The notes under the pieces were generated by a model. It searched no databases. It saw nothing but the letters and a program-made list of their open reading frames with translations, and was not told the DNA's origin. A program made the translations under genes and the position numbers. A stretch of 29,647 nt of DNA from assembly GCA_012729875.1 (NCBI GenBank), contig JAAYCC010000016.1, positions 1 to 29,647 of the forward strand, written 5' to 3'. This document shows, one piece after another, positions 15,525 to 22,103 of this stretch. The stretch comes from Clostridiales bacterium. GTDB lineage: Bacteria; Bacillota; Clostridia; Oscillospirales; Oscillospiraceae. Position 1 is the first letter of the stretch. Every line of letters starts with the position of its first letter.

Positions 15525-15797
15525 ATGAGCAGAAGTGTAAAAAAAGGCCCTTATGCAGCTCCCGAGCTGCTTAAGAGAGTCGATGAAATGAACAAAACCG
15601 GCGACAAGAAGATCCTCAAGACATGGAGCCGCGCTTCGACAATTTTCCCGTCCTTTGTTGGCCATACCATAGCTGTCCACGACGGACGCCGCCATGTTCC
15701 GGTTTACATCACCGAGGACATGGTCGGACACAAGCTGGGCGAGTTTGCACCCACACGCACGTTCCGCGGTCATGCCGGCGGCAAGACCGGCAGATAA
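15525..15797 (+). CDS. rpsS: 30S ribosomal protein S19
   Basis: A 90-residue S19: MSRSVKKGPYAAPELLKRVDEMN, TWSRASTIFPSFVGHTIAVHDGRRHVPVYITEDMVGHKLGEFAPTRTFRGHAG. It sits in the 30S head with S13 and contacts the A-site region. The common motif reads STI-PxFVGHTIAVHNG; here HDGRRHVPV is close to standard. AAGGAGGAG precedes the ATG. 11 nt separate it from rplV. Confidence 0.98.
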   Translation: MSRSVKKGPYAAPELLKRVDEMNKTGDKKILKTWSRASTIFPSFVGHTIAVHDGRRHVPVYITEDMVGHKLGEFAPTRTFRGHAGGKTGR

Positions 15798-15808
15798 GGA
15801 GGAGAAAC

Positions 15809-16144
15809 ATGGAAGCAAGAGCTGAACACAGATATGCCCGCATCTCTCCCCGTAAGGTCCAGATAGTCTGCGACCTGATTCGCGGCAAGGACATTGCAAC
15901 CGCGGAAGCTATTCTTAAGAATACTCCCAAGGCCGCGTCCGAGCTTCTGATAAAGGTTTTGATGAGTGCGGAAGCAAATGCTGAAAACAACTTCAACATG
16001 GACCCAGACAAGCTCTATGTCAAAGAGACTTATGCAAATCCCGGCCCCATCCTCAAGAGAGGCATGCCGAGAGCTCAGGGCCGCATGTATCGCATCAACA
16101 AAAGAACCAGCCACATCACCGTTGTTGTGGCTGAGAAAGATTAG
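15809..16144 (+). CDS. rplV: 50S ribosomal protein L22
   Basis: A 111-residue L22: EARAEHRYARISPRKVQIVCDLIRGKDIATAEAIL, then SAEANAENNFNMDPDKLYVKETYANPGPILKRGMPRAQGRMYRINKRTSHITVVV, whose long beta-hairpin lines the peptide exit tunnel and is a site of macrolide resistance changes in other bacteria. Start ATG at 15809 has AAGGAGGAG 6-8 nt upstream; an open frame continues upstream into rpsS but the conserved N terminus begins here. Confidence 0.98.
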   Translation: MEARAEHRYARISPRKVQIVCDLIRGKDIATAEAILKNTPKAASELLIKVLMSAEANAENNFNMDPDKLYVKETYANPGPILKRGMPRAQGRMYRINKRTSHITVVVAEKD

Positions 16145-16158
16145 GGAGGAGGCAGAAT

Positions 16159-17043
16159 ATGGGACAGAAAGTTAATCCTCACGGCCTTCGCGTCGGCGTT
16201 ATCAAGGACTGGGATTCCAGATGGTATGCAAGGAACGACAAGGTCGGCGATCTTATCGTTGAGGACCACAAGATTCGTGAGTACCTGAAGAAGACCCTGT
16301 ATTCCGCAGGAGTCCCGAAGATTGAGATCGAGCGCGACAGCGCGAAGGTCCGCATATATATCCACTGCGCACGCCCCGGCGTTGTTATCGGCCGCGGCGG
16401 TACGGAGATCGAGCGTCTACGCAAGGAAGTAGAAAAGATGATCGGCAAGCCCGTAGCGCTCTCCATTGTCGAAGTCCGTACTCCGGATACAAACGCACAG
16501 CTGGTTGCGGAAAACATCGCTCAGCAGCTTGAGAAGCGTATCGGCTTCCGCCGCGCAATGAAGAACGCCATGGTCAGATCTATGCGCATGGGTGTCAAGG
16601 GCATCAAGGTTATGTGCTCCGGCCGTCTCGGCGGCGCGGAGATCGCCCGCAGCGAGTGTTATCATGAGGGGACCATCCCCCTCCAGACCATCCGCGCGGA
16701 CATCGAATACGGTTTTGCCGAAGCAGCCACAACTTATGGCCGCATTGGCGTCAAGGTGTGGATCTACAAGGGCGAAGTCCTTTCTCAGACCCTTCGCAGC
16801 ACCCCGCGCACCATGGATATTTCCCGCGCGTCAGAGAACAATCGCGGTGACCGCAGAAGAGGCGGGCGTGATAACCGTGACGGCCGCGACAACCGCAGCC
16901 AGGGCGGCTATAACCGTGGCGGCCAAGGCCGCGATAACCGCAGCCAGGGCGGCTATAACCGCGGCGGCCAGGGCGGCTATAACCGCGGCGGTCAGCCCAG
17001 ACCTGCAGCAGAGTCAACCCGGACGGAAGGAGGCAATGCGTAA
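16159..17043 (+). CDS. rpsC: 30S ribosomal protein S3 with a glycine/arginine-rich C-terminal extension
   Basis: A 294-residue S3, versus about 218 in Bacillus. The N part is standard: GQKVNPHGLRVGVIKDWDSRW, the KH domain RPGVVIGRGGTEIERLRKEV, and GRLGGAEIARSE..EGTIPLQTIRADIEYG. From about residue 217 follows a low-complexity basic tail with two 15-residue units of RDNRSQGGYNRGGQG (residues 243-272) and a third partial copy. The DNA (16885-16995) is a 45-bp tandem repeat. S3 forms part of the mRNA entry channel and has helicase activity in E. coli; the tail could touch mRNA there (inference). The stop overlaps the rplP start by 1 nt. Confidence 0.97.
   Translation: MGQKVNPHGLRVGVIKDWDSRWYARNDKVGDLIVEDHKIREYLKKTLYSAGVPKIEIERDSAKVRIYIHCARPGVVIGRGGTEIERLRKEVEKMIGKPVALSIVEVRTPDTNAQLVAENIAQQLEKRIGFRRAMKNAMVRSMRMGVKGIKVMCSGRLGGAEIARSECYHEGTIPLQTIRADIEYGFAEAATTYGRIGVKVWIYKGEVLSQTLRSTPRTMDISRASENNRGDRRRGGRDNRDGRDNRSQGGYNRGGQGRDNRSQGGYNRGGQGGYNRGGQPRPAAESTRTEGGNA
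16885..16995 (+). repeat. 45-bp tandem repeat within rpsC
   Basis: Two full in-frame 45-bp copies (16885-16929 and 16930-16974) differ at only a few third-codon positions, and a 21-bp partial copy follows (16975-16995). They encode the RDNRSQGGYNRGGQG tail of S3. Copy number could vary between strains by slippage or unequal recombination. Confidence 0.9.
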
Positions 17044-17474
17044 TGCTTCTGCCTAAGAGAGTCAAATACCGCAGAGTCCATCGCGGTCGTATGAAGGGCA
17101 AGGCCACAAGAGGCAACTTCGTCGCTTACGGCGAATACGGTCTGATGGCCACCGAGCCCAGCTGGATTACCTCCAATCAGATCGAAGCGGCCCGTATAGC
17201 CATGACCCGTTATACCAAACGCGGCGGCAAGGTCTGGATCAAAATTTTCCCCGATAAGCCCGTGACAGAGAAGCCTGCCGAGACCCGTATGGGTTCCGGT
17301 AAAGGTTCCCCTGAGTACTGGGTTGCAGTTGTTAAGCCCGGCCGTGTAATGTTTGAGATCGCCGGCGTTTCCGAAGAAACAGCCCGTGAAGCTATGCGTC
17401 TTGCAAGCCACAAGCTGCCCTGCAAGACCAAGTTTGTCTATCGTGAGGCTGATACCGAGACAGGTGGTGAATAA
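17043..17474 (+). CDS. rplP: 50S ribosomal protein L16
   Basis: A 143-residue L16: MLLPKRVKYRRVHRGRMKGKATRGN, GEYGLMATEPSWITSNQIEAARIAMTRYTKRGGKVWIKIFPDKPVT, then RMGSGKGSPEYWVAVVKPGRVMFEIAGV. It shapes the A-site side of the peptidyl-transferase region. Its ATG overlaps the TAA of rpsC (TAATG), so translation is probably coupled; GGAGGC lies 8 nt upstream. Confidence 0.98.
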   Translation: MLLPKRVKYRRVHRGRMKGKATRGNFVAYGEYGLMATEPSWITSNQIEAARIAMTRYTKRGGKVWIKIFPDKPVTEKPAETRMGSGKGSPEYWVAVVKPGRVMFEIAGVSEETAREAMRLASHKLPCKTKFVYREADTETGGE

Positions 17475-17475
17475 G

Positions 17476-17670
17476 ATGAAGGCAAACGAAATACGCGAAA
17501 TGAGTGCCACCGAGCTTGAGAACAAGCTGATGCAGCTCAAAAAGGATTTGTTCAACCTCCGTATGCAGCATGCCACTAACCATCTTGACAACCCGACTAA
17601 GATCGCGGCTACCCGCCGTGACATTGCGAGAGTCAAGACAGTTATTCGCCAGAAGCAACTCGAGCAGTGA
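17476..17670 (+). CDS. rpmC: 50S ribosomal protein L29
   Basis: A 64-residue L29: KANEIREMSATELENKLMQLKKDLFNLRMQHATNHLDNPTKIAATRRDIARVKTVIRQKQ, two antiparallel helices, at the peptide exit site next to L23. Start ATG at 17476, 1 nt after the rplP stop, with AGGTGGTG upstream; a longer in-frame opening into rplP is not used because L29 begins here. Confidence 0.97.
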   Translation: MKANEIREMSATELENKLMQLKKDLFNLRMQHATNHLDNPTKIAATRRDIARVKTVIRQKQLEQ

Positions 17671-17684
17671 GGAGGTAAACGATA

Positions 17685-17948
17685 ATGAGTGAAGAAAGAA
17701 CCACTTCCAGAAAGACCCGCGTCGGCAAGGTAGTTTCCGACAAGATGGACAAGACCATTGTGGTCATTGTTGAGGATCGTGTAGCTCACCCCCTCTACAA
17801 AAAGATAGTTAAGAGAACTTACCGCCTAAAGGCGCACGACGAGAAGAACGAGTGCGGAATAGGCGATAAGGTCAAAGTAATGGAGACCCGTCCCCTCTCT
17901 AAGGACAAGAGATGGCGTCTCGTGGAAATCATCGAGAAGGCAAAGTAA
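17685..17948 (+). CDS. rpsQ: 30S ribosomal protein S17
   Basis: An 87-residue S17 with an OB-fold: RKTRVGKVVSDKMDKTIVVIVEDRVAHPLYKKIVKRTYRLKAHDEKNECGIGDKVKVMETRPLSKDKRWRLVEI. A primary 16S rRNA binder in the 30S body. GAGGAGG precedes the ATG. Standard length and order. Confidence 0.98.
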   Translation: MSEERTTSRKTRVGKVVSDKMDKTIVVIVEDRVAHPLYKKIVKRTYRLKAHDEKNECGIGDKVKVMETRPLSKDKRWRLVEIIEKAK

Positions 17949-17960
17949 GGAGGCCGCGAA

Positions 17961-18329
17961 ATGATACAACAGGAAACATTTCTTAAGGTGGCCGACAATA
18001 CGGGCGCCAAAGAAATCAAGTGCATCCGCGTACTAGGCGGAAGTAAGCGCAGATACGGCAACATCGGTGATGTTATAGTTGCATCCGTTCGCAAGACCGC
18101 CCCCGGCAGCTCCGTCAAAAAAGGCGAAGTCGTCAGGGCAGTCATCGTTCGCAGCGCTAAGGGCGTCCGCCGTGCGGACGGTACCTATGTCCGTTTCGAC
18201 GAGAACGCAGCTGTTCTTATCCGCGACGACAGAAACCCCCGCGGAACTCGTATCTTTGGACCGGTTGCCCGTGAGCTACGTGACAAGGACTTTATGAAGA
18301 TCCTGTCTCTGGCTCCCGAAGTTATATAG
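17961..18329 (+). CDS. rplN: 50S ribosomal protein L14
   Basis: A 122-residue L14, the invariant length: MIQQETFLKVADNTGAKEIKCIRVLGGSKRRYGNIGDVIVASVRKTAPG, then VVRAVIVRSAKGVRRADGTYVRFDENAAVLI and RGTRIFGPVARELRDKDFMKILSLAPEVI. It lies at the subunit interface and is the site where RsfS silences 50S subunits in other bacteria. Spacing 12 nt to both neighbours. Confidence 0.98.
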   Translation: MIQQETFLKVADNTGAKEIKCIRVLGGSKRRYGNIGDVIVASVRKTAPGSSVKKGEVVRAVIVRSAKGVRRADGTYVRFDENAAVLIRDDRNPRGTRIFGPVARELRDKDFMKILSLAPEVI

Positions 18330-18341
18330 GAGGGCAAACGA

Positions 18342-18650
18342 ATGAACATTAAAAAGAACGACACTGTTGTTGTCCTGTCTGGTAAGGACAAGGGCAAGAG
18401 AGGCAGGGTGCTGTCCGCCGACCCCAAGAACGGCAAGGTCGTTGTTGAGGGAATAAACATCGCGAAGTGTCATATAAAGCCCCGCAAGATGGGCGAAGAG
18501 GGCGGAATCATCAGGAAAGAGACCCCGATATATGCTTCCAAGGTGATGCGTATCTGCCCGAAGTGCGACAAGCCCACCCGCGAGGCCAATATGTTCCTCA
18601 AGGACGGTTCGAAGGTCAGAGTCTGCAAGAAGTGCGGCGAAACCATATAA
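18342..18650 (+). CDS. rplX: 50S ribosomal protein L24
   Basis: A 102-residue L24 with an N-terminal KOW domain (NIKKNDTVVVLSGKDKGKRGRVLSADPKNGKVVVEGINIAKCHIKP). The C-terminal half carries paired CPKC and CKKC motifs (ICPKCDKPTREANMF...VRVCKKCGETI), the pattern of the zinc-ribbon-bearing form. It starts 50S assembly. AGGAGGGC precedes the ATG; rplE follows after 20 nt. Confidence 0.97.
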   Translation: MNIKKNDTVVVLSGKDKGKRGRVLSADPKNGKVVVEGINIAKCHIKPRKMGEEGGIIRKETPIYASKVMRICPKCDKPTREANMFLKDGSKVRVCKKCGETI

Positions 18651-18670
18651 GAAAGGAGAGACTTTTTAAA

Positions 18671-19213
18671 ATGCCAAGACTTAAAACAAAATATCTTGAG
18701 GAAGTCGCTCCCGCTCTTATGCAGAAGTTCCAGTACAAGAGCACTATGCAGATTCCCAAGATCGAAAAAATCGTAATAAGCGTCGGCGCCGGCGACTGCA
18801 AGGAAAATCAAAAGGCACTCGATGCCATAATCAAGGACATCTCCGCCATAGCGGGCCAGAAGGCCGTCGCCACCGTCGCACGCAAGAGCGTGGCTAACTT
18901 TAAGCTCCGCGAAGGTATGCGAATCGGCGTCAAAGTTACCCTCCGTCAGGACAAGATGTGGGAGTTTCTGGACAGACTGCTGAACGTGGCACTGCCCCGT
19001 GTCCGCGACTTCCGCGGTATCAACCCCGACGCTTTTGACGGCCGCGGAAACTACAGCCTCGGCCTCAAAGAGCAGATCATTTTCCCGGAAATCGACTACG
19101 ACAAGATCGAAAAGCTGCGTGGCATGAACATAGCTATCTGCACCACAGCCAAGACCGACGAAGAAGCAAGAGAGCTGCTCAGTCTCATGGGCGCACCCTT
19201 TGCAAGAGCTTAG
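18671..19213 (+). CDS. rplE: 50S ribosomal protein L5
   Basis: A 180-residue L5: MPRLKTKYLEEVAPALMQKFQYKSTMQIPKIEKIVISVGAGDCKEN, GQKAVATVARKSVANFKLREGMRIGVKVTLRQDKMWEFLDRLLNVALPRVRDFRGI and GNYSLGLKEQIIFPEIDYDKI. It binds 5S rRNA in the central protuberance. Start ATG at 18671 has AAAGGAG about 12 nt upstream; the frame is open further back through rplX but without homology there. Confidence 0.98.
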   Translation: MPRLKTKYLEEVAPALMQKFQYKSTMQIPKIEKIVISVGAGDCKENQKALDAIIKDISAIAGQKAVATVARKSVANFKLREGMRIGVKVTLRQDKMWEFLDRLLNVALPRVRDFRGINPDAFDGRGNYSLGLKEQIIFPEIDYDKIEKLRGMNIAICTTAKTDEEARELLSLMGAPFARA

Positions 19214-19224
19214 GAGGATAAACC

Positions 19225-19410
19225 ATGGCTAAGACATCTATGAAGATCAAGCAGGCCCGTCCCGCTAAGTACTCTACCCGCGCTTACAACCGCTGCAAGA
19301 TCTGCGGCCGTCCGCACGCATATCTGCGTGACTACGGCGTATGCCGCATTTGCTTCCGCGAGCTGGCGTATAAGGGTGAGATTCCCGGCGTTAGAAAAGC
19401 CAGCTGGTAA
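19225..19410 (+). CDS. rpsN: 30S ribosomal protein S14, zinc type (type Z)
   Basis: A 61-residue S14 of the short zinc-binding type. Cys24, Cys27, Cys40 and Cys43 (CKIC, CRIC) bind one zinc. The sequence KTSMKIKQARPAKYSTRAYNRC and the end GEIPGVRKASW are typical. The zinc form is usual in Gram-positive bacteria and thermophiles. The gene is 11 nt after rplE but a 174-nt structured gap follows before rpsH. Confidence 0.98.
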   Translation: MAKTSMKIKQARPAKYSTRAYNRCKICGRPHAYLRDYGVCRICFRELAYKGEIPGVRKASW

Positions 19411-19584
19411 ATTTTCTTAGCGGTAAGAGCGGAGGATGCTCTCACCTGCAATGACAGATTTGCAGCGCGTTGCGCTTCAAATAAACAGAGGATGGCGAAA
19501 GGCCGGGTGCAATCATGCATTGGCTCGGAACCTCGCCGCCTGAACAGCTTATGCTGTGACTCTAAATAAGGAGGAAAACAATTT
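19411..19584 (+). promoter_or_regulatory. Structured intercistronic RNA between rpsN and rpsH
   Basis: This 174-nt non-coding gap interrupts the tight spc operon. Hairpins seen: GT.AGAGC with GCTCT.AC (19423-19445), CTGCAA/TTGCAG (19446-19465), AGCGC-GTT-GCGCT (19464-19476, competing by 2 nt with the former), a long interrupted one built from GGCGA/TCGCC, CCG/CGG and GGTGCA/TGCATT (19484-19537), and ACAGC-TTAT-GCTGT (19544-19557). No U-tract. It precedes the gene of S8, the regulator of the spc operon in E. coli, so a translational control site is a fair guess but unproven. Confidence 0.5.
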
Positions 19585-19983
19585 ATGCAGATTACCGATC
19601 CAATTGCGGATATGCTGACACGCATCCGTAACGCAGGAACTGCAAAGCACGAAACCGTTGACGTTCCCGCTTCAAACATGAAGAAGGCCATAGCCGGAAT
19701 CCTTTTGGATGAGGGCTACATCAAGAGCTATCAGCTCATTGAGGACGGCGGACAGGGCGTCATTCGCATTGTTCTTAAGTATCTGCCCGGCAAGGAAAAG
19801 GCTATTCAGGGTCTCCGCCGCGTATCCAAGCCCGGCCTCCGCGTTTATGCCGGAGCCGGTGAGCTCCCCTATGTCCTTAAGGGACTGGGCATAGCTATTA
19901 TCTCCACATCCAGGGGCGTCATGACCGACAAACAGGCTCGTAAGGAAAATGTCGGCGGCGAAGTCCTTGCGTTCGTGTGGTAA
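19585..19983 (+). CDS. rpsH: 30S ribosomal protein S8
   Basis: A 132-residue S8: MQITDPIADMLTRIRNAGTAKHETVDVPASNMKKAIAGILLDEGYIKSY, and the C-terminal RRVSKPGLRVYAGAGELPYVLKGLGIAIISTSRGVMTDKQARKENVGGEVLAFVW with the STSRGVMTD motif that binds helix 21 of 16S rRNA. In E. coli S8 also represses the spc operon by binding its mRNA. AAGGAGGAAA precedes the ATG. The long structured upstream gap is noted separately. Confidence 0.98.
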   Translation: MQITDPIADMLTRIRNAGTAKHETVDVPASNMKKAIAGILLDEGYIKSYQLIEDGGQGVIRIVLKYLPGKEKAIQGLRRVSKPGLRVYAGAGELPYVLKGLGIAIISTSRGVMTDKQARKENVGGEVLAFVW

Positions 19984-19996
19984 GGAGGTAATAAAA

Positions 19997-20539
19997 ATGT
20001 CTAGAATAGGTAAAGCACCCATCACCATTCCCGCCGGAGTGGATGTGAGCATCGGTGAAAACAATCACGTCACCATAAAGGGACCTAAGGGTACTCTTGA
20101 GCGCAAATTCGCCCCTCAGCTCAGCATCGCTCTGAACGAAGGCGTTCTCACCGTTGCACGTCCTGATGACGAGAAGCAGAACCGTGCTCTCCACGGTCTG
20201 ACCCGCAGCCTGCTGAACGACATGGTCATTGGCGTTAACGAGGGCTTTAAGAAAGAACTGCAGGTACAGGGCGTTGGCTATAGAGTTGCCAAGGAAGGCA
20301 AAAAGCTAGTAATGAACATCGGCTTTTCCCACACAGTTGTTGTTGAGGATACGGACGATGTATCTACAGAATGCCCCAATGCCAATACGATCATTGTAAG
20401 TGGCATTGATAAGCAGAAGGTCGGCCAATTTGCGGCCGACGTCCGTAAGAAGAGACCCCCCGAGCCCTATAAGGGTAAGGGTATCCGCTATGCCAACGAA
20501 GTGGTTCGCCACAAAGAAGGCAAAACCGGCGCGAAATAA
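19997..20539 (+). CDS. rplF: 50S ribosomal protein L6
   Basis: A 180-residue L6 with its two similar domains: SRIGKAPITIPAGVDVSIGENNHVTIKGPKGTLERKF, then GFKKELQVQGVGYRVAKEGKKLVMNIGFSH and the C-terminal GIDKQKVGQFAADVRKKRPPEPYKGKGIRYANEVVRHKEGKTGAK. It binds near the sarcin-ricin loop. Start ATG at 19997 has AAGGAGGT upstream; a longer open frame overlaps rpsH and is rejected. Confidence 0.98.
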   Translation: MSRIGKAPITIPAGVDVSIGENNHVTIKGPKGTLERKFAPQLSIALNEGVLTVARPDDEKQNRALHGLTRSLLNDMVIGVNEGFKKELQVQGVGYRVAKEGKKLVMNIGFSHTVVVEDTDDVSTECPNANTIIVSGIDKQKVGQFAADVRKKRPPEPYKGKGIRYANEVVRHKEGKTGAK

Positions 20540-20554
20540 GAGGAGGTGTGCCAA

Positions 20555-20914
20555 ATGGTTAATAGACCCGATACAAGAGGTGCGCGCGTCAAGCGCCACA
20601 AGAGAGTCCGTGGAAAGATATCCGGCACGCCCGAAACTCCCAGACTGGACGTTTACAGAAGCAATGCCCATATCTATGCCCAGATCATTGACGACATTAA
20701 CGGCGTGACCCTTGTAGCCGCAGCATCCAACGAAAAGGACTTCGAGGGCTCCGGGAACAACTGCGAAGGTGCCGAAAAGGTCGGCAAGCTCATTGCCGAA
20801 CGCGCAAAGGCCAAGGGCATTGAGAACGTCGTATTCGACAGAGGCGGCTATATTTATCATGGTCGCGTCAAGGCATTGGCAGACGGAGCCCGCGAGGGCG
20901 GTCTGAACTTTTAG
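20555..20914 (+). CDS. rplR: 50S ribosomal protein L18
   Basis: A 119-residue L18: VKRHKRVRGKISGTPETPRLDVYRSNAHIYAQIIDDINGVTLVAAASNEKDF, then AEKVGKLIAERAKAKGIENVVFDRGGYIYHGRVKALADGAREGGLNF. It binds 5S rRNA with L5. Start ATG at 20555 has AGGAGG 8 nt upstream; a GTG at 20546 in the same frame overlaps that site and cannot be the start. Confidence 0.98.
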   Translation: MVNRPDTRGARVKRHKRVRGKISGTPETPRLDVYRSNAHIYAQIIDDINGVTLVAAASNEKDFEGSGNNCEGAEKVGKLIAERAKAKGIENVVFDRGGYIYHGRVKALADGAREGGLNF

Positions 20915-20932
20915 TCGGGAGGAGGAAACAAT

Positions 20933-21457
20933 ATGGCTTATAATAACAAGAGAGACAACAGGCGCGCTGCAGAGCAGCAGTCCGAATTCACCGAAAAGGT
21001 CGTTTCCCTCAACCGCGTTTCCAAAACTGTCAAGGGCGGCCGCATCATGAAGTTCTCGGCGCTGTGTGTAGTTGGAGACGGCAAAGGCCGCGTGGGCGTT
21101 GGTCTCGGTAAGGCGGGCGAAGTGTCCGAGGCGATTCGTAAGGGACTTGAGGACGCCAAAAAGAACATCGTTACAGTGACCCTCACCGGCGGCACCATTC
21201 CGCATGAGGTAATCGGCGAGTTTGGAGCAGGCAAAGTTCTGCTGAAGCCCGCAGGACCCGGTACCGGAGTTATAGCCGGTGGCGCCGTTCGTGCGGTCGT
21301 CGAGGCTGCCGGAATCAAGGATATCCGTACAAAATGTTTGCGCTCCAATAACCCCCACAATGTCGTTGCTGCGACTATGGCGGGCTTGACTTCTCTGCGT
21401 GACGCCGAGAAAGTCGCTGCCGTCAGGGGCAAGACCGCGAAAGAAATCAGAGGATAG
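20933..21457 (+). CDS. rpsE: 30S ribosomal protein S5
   Basis: A 174-residue S5: double-stranded RNA binding domain FTEKVVSLNRVSKTVKGGRIMKFSALCVVGDGKGRVGVGLGKAGEVSEAIRKGLEDAKKN, and a C-terminal domain with LKPAGPGTGVIAGGAVRAVVEAAGIKDIRTKCLRSNNPHNVVAATMAGL. It works in decoding fidelity and the mRNA entry channel. GGGAGGAGG precedes the ATG. Confidence 0.98.
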   Translation: MAYNNKRDNRRAAEQQSEFTEKVVSLNRVSKTVKGGRIMKFSALCVVGDGKGRVGVGLGKAGEVSEAIRKGLEDAKKNIVTVTLTGGTIPHEVIGEFGAGKVLLKPAGPGTGVIAGGAVRAVVEAAGIKDIRTKCLRSNNPHNVVAATMAGLTSLRDAEKVAAVRGKTAKEIRG

Positions 21458-21469
21458 GAGGGGAAAGCA

Positions 21470-21649
21470 ATGGCAAATCTTAAGATCGAGCTGGTTAAGA
21501 GTTTGAACGGCAGACTGGATAAGCACATAGCCACTGCCTACTCTCTCGGACTGCATAAGATCGGCAACACCACGGTGCAGCCCGACAACCCCCAGACCAG
21601 AGGCAAGATTGCTCAGATAGGTTATCTCCTCAAGGTCACCGAAGAATAA
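21470..21649 (+). CDS. rpmD: 50S ribosomal protein L30
   Basis: A 59-residue L30: ANLKIELVKSLNGRLDKHIATAYSLGLHKIGNTTVQPDNPQTRGKIAQIGYLLKVTEE. The usual length is about 59-60. It is a small ferredoxin-fold protein of the large subunit. AGGAGGGG lies 8 nt before the ATG at 21470. It fits the expected rpsE-rpmD-rplO order with 12-nt gaps on both sides. Confidence 0.97.
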   Translation: MANLKIELVKSLNGRLDKHIATAYSLGLHKIGNTTVQPDNPQTRGKIAQIGYLLKVTEE

Positions 21650-21661
21650 GGAGGTGCAGGC

Positions 21662-22102
21662 ATGAAACTTAACGAGCTTTCTCCGGTTCCAGGCTCCACC
21701 CATACCCTTAAGCGCAAGGGCAGAGGCAATGGTTCCGGTAACGGCAAGACCGCAGGTCGCGGTCAGAAGGGGCAGAAGTCCAGAAGCGGCGGCGGCGTCA
21801 GAGTCGGCTTTGAGGGCGGCCAGATGCCTCTGGCGCGCCGAATCCCGAAGCGCGGATTCAACAACATTTTCGCCAAGCCTCTCACCGCCGTCAACGTATC
21901 GGCTTTCAACATGTTTGAGGACGGGGAGACCGTAAACGCCGCAAAGCTCCTCTCCACAGGCGTTTTATCCAAGTGCGAATATGGGCTCAAAATTCTGGGC
22001 AACGGCCAACTCACAAAAAAAGTAACTATTGAGGCAAACGCTTTCTCCGAAACTGCGAAGCAGAAAATCGAAGCCGCAGGCGGAAAGGCGGAGGTGGTAT
22101 AA
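21662..22102 (+). CDS. rplO: 50S ribosomal protein L15
   Basis: A 146-residue L15: KLNELSPVPGSTHTLKRKGRGNGSGNGKTAGRGQKGQKSRSGGGVRVGFEGGQMPLARRIPKRGFNNIF, the long Gly/Arg/Lys-rich N-terminal extension that penetrates 23S rRNA, then the globular C part ending ETAKQKIEAAGGKAEVV. AAGGAGGT precedes the ATG. The stop is 1 nt from the GTG start of secY. Confidence 0.98.
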   Translation: MKLNELSPVPGSTHTLKRKGRGNGSGNGKTAGRGQKGQKSRSGGGVRVGFEGGQMPLARRIPKRGFNNIFAKPLTAVNVSAFNMFEDGETVNAAKLLSTGVLSKCEYGLKILGNGQLTKKVTIEANAFSETAKQKIEAAGGKAEVV

Positions 22103-22103
22103 A

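Noticed and set aside
16885..16995. Tandem repeats as a CRISPR array
   Set aside because: The 45-bp units are contiguous without spacers, in frame, and encode the S3 tail.
20306..21703. Long minus-strand open frame (465 codons) opposite rplF, rplR, rpsE, rpmD and rplO
   Set aside because: It lies opposite five certain ribosomal protein genes, has no ribosome binding site or family likeness, and is what a GC-rich third codon position produces on the other strand.
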